Shown piece after piece: positions 34,446 to 43,609 of a stretch of 64,000 nucleotides of DNA. The stretch is taken from contig JAVJRK010000003.1 in assembly GCA_040218445.1 (NCBI GenBank), forward strand, positions 129,175 through 193,174. The letters run 5' to 3'. Below the pieces are notes generated by a model. It saw only the letters and a list, made by a program, of their open reading frames with translations. It did not search any database and was not told where the DNA came from. The stretch is from UBA1479 sp040218445. GTDB lineage: Bacteria; Pseudomonadota; Alphaproteobacteria; Rhodospirillales; Casp-alpha2. Every line of letters begins with the position of its first letter. Positions within the stretch are counted from its first letter, which is position 1. Position numbers and translations under genes: made by a program.

Positions 34446-35861
34446 TCACTGTTCAGCTTCCACCAACAGCCCCACACGAAGAAATTCCGACACACATTCG
34501 TCGAAAGCAAAGATCGGCATTTCACAGCGTTCGGCGATTTCCAGCAAATCCTGCGCACCATCGGCGTGCGGGATGAGCGCATAATACGCATCACCAATTA
34601 CGGACGCCCGTCCACCGACCCCGGCCCCATGCTGATATGGATAAACGCCATGGCGGGACATAAAGGGCGACGCCGTGTAGGTGCCTTGGTAGACCTGGGT
34701 ACGTTCGATTGTCATCAACGCGACCCATGCCGTCATCAGGGTTTCAAACAGCTTATCCGCCTTGACCAAGGTCAGGTCATCCGCCGACGAATGATATTCA
34801 ATGTAGCCGCCTGGCCGGGAGCCGGCGCGCGAAATATTGGCAATGGGCACATCAACGCCGATGGAATTGAAATGACAGGCATCGGTCCCATAAATATTGA
34901 ACGGGCGTGTAACCACTTCGCCTGAAACCAGGCTCATCGCATGATGGAAGGCGCGGTCAATAATAGTGCCATCCACCTTTGTCCGGTCGATGCTGACGGG
35001 GTTGTCATCCCCACAAATACCGAACTGATACCCACCGACCGTCTTGGCAATACGATCAGGGTATTTGTCGATATAAGTCATGGCGCCGATGGTTTCCGGC
35101 CACAAGGCCAGGCGATAGGAATAACGGCGCTTGGGCAGGGATTGCAGCAACCGAAACAATTCGACCGCCACGACCACACCAGAAAGATTGTCATTCGCAC
35201 CAAGCGGATGACACAGATAACTGGAGATCAATATCTCCTCTTCAACTTCCCCCGGCAGATACATTTCGCCGATACGCAGTTTGCCGTCATAAAGCTCCGT
35301 ATCGATCTTGACCTTGTAACGGCCGGGTTTCAGGCGCTGCAACAGGTTGTCCGGGCAGGACAACCCCCAGGCGTCGCGGTAATAGGATTGCCGCATCGGG
35401 ATGGCGTCCGGCTGATTAGGGTCGGTCGTCAAATGCTGCAGCAACTCATCCTTATCGACTTCGCCTTCGAAAGGACGGCTATAGATCCAGACCGCATAGG
35501 GATGGTCAGCGAAATCGATGATGCGGTTACCGTCCGGGTCTTCGACCCATGCCTCATTGACCTTGAACTCTTGCGGTATCGTCCAATCCAGCACCTGTTC
35601 ACCGGTCGAAAACTCGGCAACGGTAATCGGCAACCATTCCTGGATCATCTCAAGCGATTGCTTGAACCCAGGCCCCAATAACGACCGGTATATGGGAAAC
35701 AGCATTTCCATCATACGCCATAAGGACGCTTGGTTTTCCGCACCCGGCAGTATCAAATTCGGGAACACGGAACCGCCATCTTCGCTCGCCAACGCCGGGG
35801 GTAAAACAACCGGAATTTCAGCCGCAGACGGTTTCGGGCTTAAAGTATCAGGCACAACCAC
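34446..35861 (-). CDS. DUF4910 aminopeptidase-like protein
   Basis: A 471-residue protein with an M28-type zinc peptidase fold as in DUF4910. Metal-ligand-like segments are 'SYLCHPLGANDNLSG' (His, Asp), 'LWPETIGAM' (Glu) and 'YHSSADDLTL' (His, Asp). Members of this family occur within surface-polysaccharide and flagellar glycosylation islands and are often next to sugar-modifying genes; their substrate is unknown. There is no signal peptide, so it acts in the cytoplasm. It could remove an amino-acid or acyl group from a sugar, which would complement the adenylation/carrier pair, but this is speculative. A winged-helix-like C-terminal part (about 400-471) may be present. Confidence 0.75.
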   Translation of the reverse strand: MVVPDTLSPKPSAAEIPVVLPPALASEDGGSVFPNLILPGAENQASLWRMMEMLFPIYRSLLGPGFKQSLEMIQEWLPITVAEFSTGEQVLDWTIPQEFKVNEAWVEDPDGNRIIDFADHPYAVWIYSRPFEGEVDKDELLQHLTTDPNQPDAIPMRQSYYRDAWGLSCPDNLLQRLKPGRYKVKIDTELYDGKLRIGEMYLPGEVEEEILISSYLCHPLGANDNLSGVVVAVELFRLLQSLPKRRYSYRLALWPETIGAMTYIDKYPDRIAKTVGGYQFGICGDDNPVSIDRTKVDGTIIDRAFHHAMSLVSGEVVTRPFNIYGTDACHFNSIGVDVPIANISRAGSRPGGYIEYHSSADDLTLVKADKLFETLMTAWVALMTIERTQVYQGTYTASPFMSRHGVYPYQHGAGVGGRASVIGDAYYALIPHADGAQDLLEIAERCEMPIFAFDECVSEFLRVGLLVEAEQ

Positions 35862-36193
35862 CCCCCTGTAATACCGCTACGGTTGTCATCGGGCTTATCC
35901 TTATAACTTGCTCAACGTCTTGGTTGCGAAGGCTCGGCTTTCCTGAATCGCGGGCCCGGCGATGAAATGCCATTTTCGTGCCCGAATATACCAATAACCT
36001 CTCCGTTTCGATTACCCGCCCCGGGTCAATCTACGCTGTGATGGACTATCGGAGGCTTTGTTTAAAGAAGCGTAAAGCGCGCAGATCTGCGCGGTACGCT
36101 GCGGTCCATCAATCGATTGTTAAACACTCAACATTAGCCTGCGGACTGCACATATCGGGTTTGGTATTCGGGGCCCGCAACGGGAGCGCAGAT
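35862..36193. other. Intergenic region with a 16-bp palindrome
   Basis: The 332 nt between the minus-strand DUF4910 gene and neuB contain no gene with recognisable homology. At 36078-36093 lies CGCGCAGATCTGCGCG, a perfect 16-bp palindrome that could be an operator. The region must contain divergent promoters, but none is clear. Confidence 0.4.
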
Positions 36194-37195
36194 GTGTTCA
36201 GCAAATTGGACAGAACGTTAATTATCGCTGAAGTCGGCAATAATCATGAAGGCGATTTCGATGTCGCCTGCGAATTGATCGACAAGGCCGCCGAAACGGG
36301 TGTGGATGCGGTCAAATTTCAGACCTTCATCCCCGAACGCTACAGCTCGGTCCGCGACGTCACGCGCATGGAGACCCTGAACCGATTCCGTCTTAGCTAT
36401 GATCAATTCGCGTCCTTGGCCGATCGTGCCCATGCCAGGAACCTGCTGTTCATATCAACACCTTTCGATCTGGAAAGCGCGGCTTTTCTTGGCACGATCG
36501 TCGATGCCGTCAAAATCGCGTCCGGAGACAACACGTTCTATCCTCTGATCCGCAAGGCTGCCGAAACCGGGAAACCGATGATCATTTCCACGGGCCTAGC
36601 GGATCGCAATGAAATCGCCCGGGCCGTCGACCACGTCACGCAATCCTGGCGTGAACCCGGCATCGATCACGAACTGGCTCTACTGCATTGCGTTGCCAGC
36701 TATCCCGTGCCCGTGGAACAAGCCAATCTGGCAGCGATCCGCTCCCTAAGTGCTGCTTTTCCCGAACAGACCATAGGGTACTCCGATCACACCATCGGCC
36801 CGGAAGCCGCCGTTCTGGCCGTAGCCCTTGGCGCGCGGATCATCGAAAAGCATTTCACCCTGGATACGGCTTATTCCGATTTTCGCGACCACCAACTTTC
36901 CGCCGACCCATCCGACATGACGACCCTGGTGGATGCCGTACGTCGTGCCGAAGCCATGATGGGCACAGGCGAGATCACAGCCATGCCCTGTGAAGAGCCC
37001 ATGATGGGGCCGGTCCGCCGGTCGATCGTCGCGGCCCGCGACCTTACTGCGGGGCATACGGTATCACACGAAGATCTTACCTGGGTCCGTCCCGGCGGCG
37101 GCATTGCGCCTGGCGACGAAGACCAGCTTATCGGACGACGGATGCGGCGCGACGTCACACATGGTGATATGATCACACCCGAGCACTTGGACTGA
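36194..37195 (+). CDS. NeuB-family nonulosonate (sialic/legionaminic/pseudaminic acid) synthase
   Basis: A 333-residue cytoplasmic enzyme that condenses phosphoenolpyruvate with an N-acetylated hexosamine. Family motifs: 'LIIAEVGNNHEGD', 'VDAVKFQTFIPE', 'VKIASGDNTFYPLI', 'ELALLHCVASYPVP' and 'TIGYSDHTIGPEAAV'. A C-terminal SAF domain (about 265-333) is present. I place the start at the GTG at 36194, with GGGAG 7 nt upstream; the frame is open much further 5' but without homology. The product could be sialic, legionaminic or pseudaminic acid; sequence alone does not settle this. Nearby Maf and FlmG-like transferases suggest that the sugar goes onto flagellin. The next gene starts 4 nt downstream. 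Confidence 0.88.
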   Translation: MFSKLDRTLIIAEVGNNHEGDFDVACELIDKAAETGVDAVKFQTFIPERYSSVRDVTRMETLNRFRLSYDQFASLADRAHARNLLFISTPFDLESAAFLGTIVDAVKIASGDNTFYPLIRKAAETGKPMIISTGLADRNEIARAVDHVTQSWREPGIDHELALLHCVASYPVPVEQANLAAIRSLSAAFPEQTIGYSDHTIGPEAAVLAVALGARIIEKHFTLDTAYSDFRDHQLSADPSDMTTLVDAVRRAEAMMGTGEITAMPCEEPMMGPVRRSIVAARDLTAGHTVSHEDLTWVRPGGGIAPGDEDQLIGRRMRRDVTHGDMITPEHLD

Positions 37196-37199
37196 TCGA

Positions 37200-37916
37200 A
37201 TGCGTATCGCCATTCTCACCACCCAGACATCACACCATGCCCGTTTCGTCGAAGCCATGGCAGGAATGCATGATCTTGCCGGCATTCTGGTTGAAACCGC
37301 GCCTGCGGCCACCGCATCGTTCGATACGGCCCATCCATTCGAAGCCGAACGTGATGCATATGAACGCGACACCTGGTTCGCAGGAAACGAACCCCTGCTC
37401 CGCGAATTCGCTTCCGTGCAAATGTTCACGTCACTGAACGAGCCAGCGGCAGCCAAAGCTCTTTCAGACTTGAACGTCGAGGCCGCAATCGTATTCGGAA
37501 CGGGCCGCCTGAAGGGGGAAATTCTAAACCTGTTGCCCCAACGCCTGCTGAACCTACACGGCGGCGACCCGCAGGATTACCGGGGGCTGGATTCTCATCT
37601 TTGGGCCGTCTATCACAATGACTTCAAAGCATTAGTAAGTTGCCTTCATTTCGTTGAACCGGAATTGGATACAGGCGCGGTGTTGAACCAGCGGCCCGTC
37701 CCCTTAACCCGGGGCATGGAATTGCACCAGCTCCGCCACGCCAATACGGAAACCTGCATCGACGTCTCGAACCGGGCTCTTGCCAGCATCGCACGCGGCG
37801 GCATGATGACCATTTCCCCGATACAGCGGCGCGGACGGTATTATTCCTTTATGCCCTCGGTATTGAAGGGCATCTGCGTCGCGAAATTTCATCGCCATAC
37901 GGAGAACCTACCATGA
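37200..37916 (+). CDS. Formyltransferase-family protein
   Basis: A 238-residue protein with the formyltransferase fold (as in methionyl-tRNA and sugar N-formyltransferases). 'LNLHGGDPQDYRGLDSHLWA' around residue 117 carries the Asn, His and Asp expected at the active site. The N-terminus 'MRIAILTTQTSHHARFVEAM' is the Rossmann-like start. It lies 4 nt after the NeuB gene and overlaps the following deacetylase gene by 4 nt, so all three are coupled. A role in N-formylating an amino sugar using formyl-tetrahydrofolate is plausible. Confidence 0.78.
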   Translation: MRIAILTTQTSHHARFVEAMAGMHDLAGILVETAPAATASFDTAHPFEAERDAYERDTWFAGNEPLLREFASVQMFTSLNEPAAAKALSDLNVEAAIVFGTGRLKGEILNLLPQRLLNLHGGDPQDYRGLDSHLWAVYHNDFKALVSCLHFVEPELDTGAVLNQRPVPLTRGMELHQLRHANTETCIDVSNRALASIARGGMMTISPIQRRGRYYSFMPSVLKGICVAKFHRHTENLP

Positions 37917-38830
37917 CTTGGGCAAGGTTTCTCCAGCATGACAAGCTTGCCATCTATCTGTTTCATGGAGTTGTTCATGACACGGGATACCGGGTGCGCA
38001 ATTACAACCGAAAGCACCTATCTGCCGGTGAATTCCGCTCCATCATCGCGGATTTGAAAGACAGCGGCACCCCGATGTCGCTTGATGATCTGATTGCAGC
38101 ATCCGCGCAAAACCTGCCCTTCCCCAAGAACGCCTTTGCCGTCACCTTCGATGATGGGTTCGAGAACAATTTGACCGTGGCCGCACCAATCCTCGCAGAA
38201 ATGGGCGTACCCGCGACATTTTACGTAACGACGGATTTCATCGACCGAAACCGCATGTCTTGGATCGATCGCATCGAGTGGGCGTTCGAAGCGGCATTGG
38301 TGCACGGCAGACCGATGCGCATTGATCTTCCTTGGCAAGACACCGTAATCACACCAACAGGAACGGATTCCGTCATCTCAATCCTGAAGGATATTCGAAC
38401 ACACGTAAAAACCGATCCCGGTCTGGACCCCGATGTCATGGCCACTGATATTCAGCGACAACTGGGATTTGACGAAACCTGGTCCTGTAATGACCCGCTT
38501 GACCGGAAGATGACCTGGGATCAGGTGCGCGAGCTTGATTCCCATGACCTGTTTCAGGTCGGCGGGCATTCACACGAGCACGGGATTTTGTCTTTTCTTC
38601 CGCCCGACAAATTGGCGATCGAATTGGACCTGTCGCTCGACCTTCTGGACCGCAAGGCCGGGATCGGACCGATCCACTATTCCTACCCCGAAGGTCTGGC
38701 CCATTGCTATTCGGATACAGTGATCGACGCCCTGAAAGCCCGGGGGGTTATTTGCTGCCCAACGGCTGAAGACGGCGTCAACCCGCCGGGCACGGACTTA
38801 TTCCGCCTGAAACGCGTCATGGTCATGTGA
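37913..38830 (+). CDS. Polysaccharide deacetylase (NodB-like, CE4)
   Basis: A 305-residue protein with CE4 motifs 'AVTFDDGFENN' (motif 1, Asp pair) and 'VGGHSHEHG' (motif 2, metal histidines). There is no signal peptide, so it acts on a cytoplasmic sugar, not on an exported polymer. Together with the adjacent formyltransferase it could free an amine by deacetylation, which is then formylated. It starts in overlap (ATGA) with the formyltransferase gene and ends 13 nt before the asparagine synthase gene. Confidence 0.82.
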   Translation: MTWARFLQHDKLAIYLFHGVVHDTGYRVRNYNRKHLSAGEFRSIIADLKDSGTPMSLDDLIAASAQNLPFPKNAFAVTFDDGFENNLTVAAPILAEMGVPATFYVTTDFIDRNRMSWIDRIEWAFEAALVHGRPMRIDLPWQDTVITPTGTDSVISILKDIRTHVKTDPGLDPDVMATDIQRQLGFDETWSCNDPLDRKMTWDQVRELDSHDLFQVGGHSHEHGILSFLPPDKLAIELDLSLDLLDRKAGIGPIHYSYPEGLAHCYSDTVIDALKARGVICCPTAEDGVNPPGTDLFRLKRVMVM

Positions 38831-38843
38831 GCCGGTCGGGAAC

Positions 38844-40694
38844 ATGTGTGGCATAGCAGGAACCCTGGGCCCGGCGGCGCCCGGCGACGAACGCATTCAA
38901 AAGGCATTGCGCACCATGGCACGGCGCGGGCCCGATGCTTCGGGGCATCGGGTGTTGGATTTGGGCAGGCAAAAATCCGCCTTGCTGCACACACGGCTTT
39001 CGATCATCGACCTGGATGCCCGCGCGGATCAGCCGTTCGAACTGGACGGGCTGGTCGTTTCCTACAACGGCGAAATCTACAACTACCTTGAACTGAAATC
39101 CGAGCTGGAAACACTGGGCCATCGGTTCACGACAACTTCCGACACCGAGGTTCTGGCGGCTGCCTGGCGGCAATGGGGACCGGATTGCCTCGACAAGATG
39201 GAAGGCATGTGGGCCTTCGCCATCGCCGATACGACGGCGGGCACCCTGACGATATGCCGGGACCGGTTCGGTGAAAAACCGCTCTATCTTTGGCCCCGGA
39301 ACGGTACGCTGCACTTCGCTTCTGAAATCAAAACCCTGGCCGCCCTGGCCGGAGAAGCACCCTCGGTCAACCACACACAGATTCTGCGGTATCTGACCCT
39401 TGGGTACAAATCGCTCTACAAATCCGGCGATACCTTTTTCGACGGGGTGTTTGAACTGCCGCCCTCCACATATTTGACATTGTCATCGCCGGAATTGACG
39501 CAGCCGGAATTCTATTGGCAGTTGAAACATATTCCGCGGCCCATGTCGGAAGAAGATGCCCTGGAAGGTGCGCGTGAACGGCTGTTCCGTTCGGTCGAAC
39601 TGCGCCTGCGCGCCGACGTGCCGGTCGCCTTTTGCCTTTCAGGCGGGGTCGATTCCGCGACCTTGGCGGCCATCGCCGCGAGAAAGCTGGGGGCCGATAT
39701 CCACTGCTTTTCGATCATCGACGCCGACGAACGCTACGACGAAAGCGCCAACATCAAGACGATGGTCGAAGCCCTGGGATGCCCCCATCACGTCACCCGC
39801 ACCTCGACCAAGGGTTTCTTCGACCGCATGGCGGATATCGTCGCCTATCATGATGCGCCGGTCGCGACGATCAGCTATTACGTCCATTCGTTCCTGTCCG
39901 AAGCGATCCATGACGCCGGCTACAAGGTCGCCGTCTCGGGCTCGGGCGCGGACGAGCTTTATACCGGCTACTACGATCATTATTCCATGTGGCTGGCGCA
40001 AATGTGGCGGCGCGCGCAGATCGATCCCGCCGTCGATTTCGAAAAGCTGATGTCCGACTGGAAAGACGGGTTCGGCGCCCATGTTCAGAACCCGTTGCTG
40101 CAAGATCCCATGGCCTTCGTGAAGGCCCCGGGCCAGCGGGGACATATCACGCTGGATCAGGATTTTTTCGAAGGCCTGCTGGCCCAACCGTTCCACGAAG
40201 ATTTCGAGGAAACGGAATTCACCCGCGAACTTCTCCGCAACCGCATGATGAATGAATTGTTTGCGGAATCTATCCCCGTCCTTTTGCACGAGGACGACTG
40301 CAATTCCATGCGCTGGTCGGTAGAAAATCGCTCGCCCTTCCTCGATCGGCACTTGGCCGAATTCCTTTTCAACGTGCCGTCCGAATACCTGATCGGGAAT
40401 GGCTTCGCGAAGTTGCTGCTGCGCCGCTCGGGCGAAGGCTTGGTGCCCGACGCCGTGCGCCTGGACAAACGCAAGCGCGGCTTCAATGCCTCGATCAATT
40501 CACTGATCGACCGCAACGATGCGGAAACACGTGACCGTCTTCTGGCACCGGGGCCGATTTTCGACCTGATCGACCGGACCAAATTCGAAGCCTTCCTGGA
40601 CGATGACATGGCGTCCAACAGCTTCTCAAAATTCTTGTTCAGCTTCATCTCCGCGCGTATCTTCCTGGACCAACAACCCATTGAAAGCCAATGA
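38844..40694 (+). CDS. Asparagine synthase (glutamine-hydrolysing), AsnB-like
   Basis: A 616-residue class II amidotransferase. Cys2 of 'MCGIAGTLGP' is the glutaminase nucleophile, with 'RRGPDASG' and 'SYNGEIYNYLEL' in that domain. The synthase part has the PP-loop 'LSGGVDSATL' (about 255) and 'VSGSGADELYTGYY'. Copies in polysaccharide islands often amidate a sugar carboxylate (uronic or nonulosonic acid) and do not make asparagine. The neighbours, NeuB upstream and a SpsF/Gfo/DegT module downstream, support a sugar role. The real acceptor is not determinable here. Confidence 0.85.
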   Translation: MCGIAGTLGPAAPGDERIQKALRTMARRGPDASGHRVLDLGRQKSALLHTRLSIIDLDARADQPFELDGLVVSYNGEIYNYLELKSELETLGHRFTTTSDTEVLAAAWRQWGPDCLDKMEGMWAFAIADTTAGTLTICRDRFGEKPLYLWPRNGTLHFASEIKTLAALAGEAPSVNHTQILRYLTLGYKSLYKSGDTFFDGVFELPPSTYLTLSSPELTQPEFYWQLKHIPRPMSEEDALEGARERLFRSVELRLRADVPVAFCLSGGVDSATLAAIAARKLGADIHCFSIIDADERYDESANIKTMVEALGCPHHVTRTSTKGFFDRMADIVAYHDAPVATISYYVHSFLSEAIHDAGYKVAVSGSGADELYTGYYDHYSMWLAQMWRRAQIDPAVDFEKLMSDWKDGFGAHVQNPLLQDPMAFVKAPGQRGHITLDQDFFEGLLAQPFHEDFEETEFTRELLRNRMMNELFAESIPVLLHEDDCNSMRWSVENRSPFLDRHLAEFLFNVPSEYLIGNGFAKLLLRRSGEGLVPDAVRLDKRKRGFNASINSLIDRNDAETRDRLLAPGPIFDLIDRTKFEAFLDDDMASNSFSKFLFSFISARIFLDQQPIESQ

Positions 40695-40728
40695 GTTTCT
40701 TAAATACATACCAACAAGGAGCCGGCTC

Positions 40729-41463
40729 ATGACCAAGGTCACCGGCGTCATCCAGGCCCGCCTGACATCGATCCGTCTGGCGCAAAAGGCGATCCTTCCG
40801 CTGGCGGGCCGGCCTGTCATGCACCATCTGTTCGACCGGGCGCGCCGCATCCGCGGTATTGATGATCTGGTCCTGGCCATCCCCACGGGCGAAGCCAACG
40901 ACCCCCTGGAAGACGCCGCCGCCGACTATCCCGATATACAGGTCGTACGCGGCCCGGACGACGATTTGGTGACCCGTTTTATGATGGCTGCCGACTTGAC
41001 GGGGGCCGACGTGATCGTCCGAATGTGGGGCGATTGCCCGGTAACGGATCCTGATTTGGCAACTGCCCTGCTACAGGCGGCGCTTACGACCGGGGCGGGC
41101 TGGGCCCATTACCCGAACGATTCCGGCTATCCGGAAGGTGTCGAAAGTCATGTTCTGCGGGTCGATGCCCTGCGCGCGCTGGCGGCGGAATCAGACGACA
41201 TGTATGAGCGGGAAAACATCATCCCGTTTTTCGAACGTCAACCGGAACGCTTCCCCATTCTCGAACTGCGCCGCCAACCTAACCGCAATCACCTGAAATG
41301 CCTGCTCGATACCCGGCACGACTACAATCGGATCACCCGCATCTTCGACATCCTCTATCCCACGGCTCCGGACTTCGGTGTCACGGAATTGGAAGCGCTG
41401 GCCGAACACCGGCCCGAATTGTTTGACCCAACCTATCGTGTTTCAACGGAAACGGTCGGGTGA
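40729..41463 (+). CDS. SpsF-like cytidylyltransferase with altered nucleotide-binding loop
   Basis: A 244-residue nucleotidyltransferase of the SpsF/CMP-sugar type. The start at 40729 has AAGGAG 8 nt upstream. The first motif, normally 'SSRLPGK', reads 'SIRLAQK' here: Pro-Gly are replaced by Ala-Gln while the Lys remains. 'MWGDCPVTDPDL' is the metal-binding region. The change may alter nucleotide binding. It is the first of three SpsF-like genes in the island (others at 50411 and 52423, both with intact loops). It overlaps the following Gfo/Idh gene (TGATG), so they are coupled. It may activate the NeuB product to a CMP-sugar. Confidence 0.78.
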   Translation: MTKVTGVIQARLTSIRLAQKAILPLAGRPVMHHLFDRARRIRGIDDLVLAIPTGEANDPLEDAAADYPDIQVVRGPDDDLVTRFMMAADLTGADVIVRMWGDCPVTDPDLATALLQAALTTGAGWAHYPNDSGYPEGVESHVLRVDALRALAAESDDMYERENIIPFFERQPERFPILELRRQPNRNHLKCLLDTRHDYNRITRIFDILYPTAPDFGVTELEALAEHRPELFDPTYRVSTETVG

Positions 41464-42464
41464 TGTTGAACGTCGCGATCATCGGCCTGGGTGTAGGCGA
41501 ACAACATGCCCGAACCTTTGCACAGACACCTACTGGCCAGGTAACATGGCTGTACGATCTGGACGCGGCAAAAGCCCAGCGCCTTGCGGACGACCTGGGA
41601 CAAGGCCAGGTTGCGACAAGCTTTGAGCAAATCCTGGCCGCGCCGGACGTGGACGCGGTTTCCATCGCGACCTTCGATCACCATCATTTCGACGAAGTCT
41701 GCCGGGCGCTCGACGCCGGCAAGCATGTATTCGTCGAAAAGCCCCTATGCCGCACGGATGCGGAAGTAGACGCGATCGCCGATAAATGGTCCCAGGCCGG
41801 AAACCTGCATCTGCGTTCGAACCTGGTTCTGCGGGGAGCACCGCTTTACGGCTGGCTGAAGGAAGCCATTTCCCAGGGAGAATTCGGAGACATTTACGCC
41901 TTCGACGGCGATTACCTTTATGGCCGATTAGAAAAGATCACCAAGGGCTGGCGCAAGGACGTGCCCGACTATTCCGTGATGGAAGGTGGCGGCGTTCATA
42001 TCATCGACCTCATGCTCTGGCTGATGGGAGAGACACCGACCTCCGTCTCCACTTCCGGCTCCAAGATCGCAACACAGGGAACCGGCTTTCAATACGATGA
42101 CTTCATGGCCTCCAGCTTCACCTTTTCGTCCGGCGCGCTCGGCCGTATCACCGCCAATTTCGGCTGTGTCCATCCGCACCATCACGTGATCAGGGTGTTT
42201 GGCACCAAGGCGACCTTTATCTATGACGACCAGGGTCCGCGTCTGTTCCGCGATCGCGCGGACGGCGCCCAGGCAGAGGCCCTCGATCTCTCTCCTTTAC
42301 CCTCCAATAAGGGTGTCCTTATTCCCGACTTCATTCAGGCGATCCAAACCGGCGCCGACCCGGCACCGGCGGCAACGCGCGAATTTGATCTGATCCGCGC
42401 GATCGCCGCCGCAGACCGCGCCCACCGTGAACAATCCCCCCAACCCATCAGGACACAATCATGA
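41463..42464 (+). CDS. Gfo/Idh/MocA-family NAD(P)-dependent sugar dehydrogenase
   Basis: A 333-residue oxidoreductase. The Rossmann motif is 'AIIGLGVGEQHARTF' at the N-terminus, and 'KHVFVEKPLC' is the conserved EKP motif around residue 95. 'EGGGVHIIDLMLWLMGE' carries the active-site histidine. It oxidises a nucleotide sugar, commonly at C3, producing a keto sugar for a following aminotransferase. It is coupled to SpsF upstream and DegT downstream (4-nt overlaps both sides), forming one module. Confidence 0.85.
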   Translation: MLNVAIIGLGVGEQHARTFAQTPTGQVTWLYDLDAAKAQRLADDLGQGQVATSFEQILAAPDVDAVSIATFDHHHFDEVCRALDAGKHVFVEKPLCRTDAEVDAIADKWSQAGNLHLRSNLVLRGAPLYGWLKEAISQGEFGDIYAFDGDYLYGRLEKITKGWRKDVPDYSVMEGGGVHIIDLMLWLMGETPTSVSTSGSKIATQGTGFQYDDFMASSFTFSSGALGRITANFGCVHPHHHVIRVFGTKATFIYDDQGPRLFRDRADGAQAEALDLSPLPSNKGVLIPDFIQAIQTGADPAPAATREFDLIRAIAAADRAHREQSPQPIRTQS

Positions 42465-43609
42465 CCAAGCTGGATATTCCCTTCGGCCGCCCCTGGATCG
42501 ACGATGTTGAACGCGACGCCGTAATGGAAGTGCTGTCGGGGCACATCCTGACCCATGGCCCCAATTGCCATGCGTTCGAGGATGGCTTCGCCAAAATGAT
42601 GGGCAGCGGCCATGCGGTCTCGACCTCCAGCTGCATGGCGTCCCTGCATCTTTCATGGATCGATCTTGGTATCGGACCGGGAGACGAGGTCCTGTTGCCG
42701 GCCATGACCCATGTGGCGACGGCCCATGCGGTGGCGCTGACAGGTGCCACGCCTGTGTTCGTGGATAGCGAATTGACCAGCGGCAACATGGATCTGGACG
42801 ACATGGCCGCCAAGGTCACCCCTAAGACCAAGGCCATCGGCATCGTGCACTATGTCGGCATTCCCATCGACATGGTGAAGGTCATGGCGCTGGCCAACAA
42901 ACACGGGTTGAAGGTGGTCGAAGACTGCGCCCTTGCCGTCGAAGCCCGCGTGGACGGAACGCACGTCGGCCTGTTCGGCCATACGGGCTGCTATTCGTTT
43001 TATCCGGTCAAGCACATCACCTGCGGTGAAGGCGGGATGCTGGTGTCCAACGATCCGAATACGGTCAAGCGCATCGGCGAGTTCCGCGCCTTCAACTATG
43101 ACCGTACGGGCGACGGGCCGAAGGTGCCGGGCCTGTACGACGTCAAGGGCCTGGGCATGAACTACCGCATGTCGGAAATGCAGGCCGCGCTCGGCCGGGT
43201 ACAGTTGACCCGCTTGCCCGATATCATGCACATGCGCGAAGAAAACTTCCGTGCCCTGCAAAAAGGCCTGACCGCCATCGACGGCGTGCATGTCCTGGAC
43301 AGCGGCGAAGAGCGCCTGAAATCCAGCTTCTATTGCGTGATCGCGGTACTGCAGGGGGATTTGGCACCCCGGCGCAACGACATTGCCTTGGCCCTTAATG
43401 AACGTGGTGTGGGAACATCTATTTATTATCCGCATCCCATCGGCCGGCTAAAGGTCTACCGCGAAAAATACGGATACGATCCCGATGGATTCAAAGGGGC
43501 AGCCGCCATCGCCGACAACGCGATCGCCTTGCCCTGCGGCCCGCACCTGGGCGTCAAGGACATGAACGACATCGCGACCTCCATGGCGGAGATCATATCG
43601 ACGATCTAA
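42461..43609 (+). CDS. DegT/DnrJ/EryC1 PLP-dependent sugar aminotransferase (module A)
   Basis: A 382-residue aminotransferase. Lys184 in 'SFYPVKHITCGEGGM' is the PLP lysine; 'VVEDCALAVEA' carries the Asp that contacts the cofactor. It should aminate a keto-sugar made by the Gfo/Idh enzyme with which it overlaps. LegC- or PerA-type enzymes share the fold; the exact product is uncertain. It is the last gene of its operon: the next gene at 43606 is on the other strand and overlaps its end by 4 nt. Confidence 0.86.
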   Translation: MTKLDIPFGRPWIDDVERDAVMEVLSGHILTHGPNCHAFEDGFAKMMGSGHAVSTSSCMASLHLSWIDLGIGPGDEVLLPAMTHVATAHAVALTGATPVFVDSELTSGNMDLDDMAAKVTPKTKAIGIVHYVGIPIDMVKVMALANKHGLKVVEDCALAVEARVDGTHVGLFGHTGCYSFYPVKHITCGEGGMLVSNDPNTVKRIGEFRAFNYDRTGDGPKVPGLYDVKGLGMNYRMSEMQAALGRVQLTRLPDIMHMREENFRALQKGLTAIDGVHVLDSGEERLKSSFYCVIAVLQGDLAPRRNDIALALNERGVGTSIYYPHPIGRLKVYREKYGYDPDGFKGAAAIADNAIALPCGPHLGVKDMNDIATSMAEIISTI

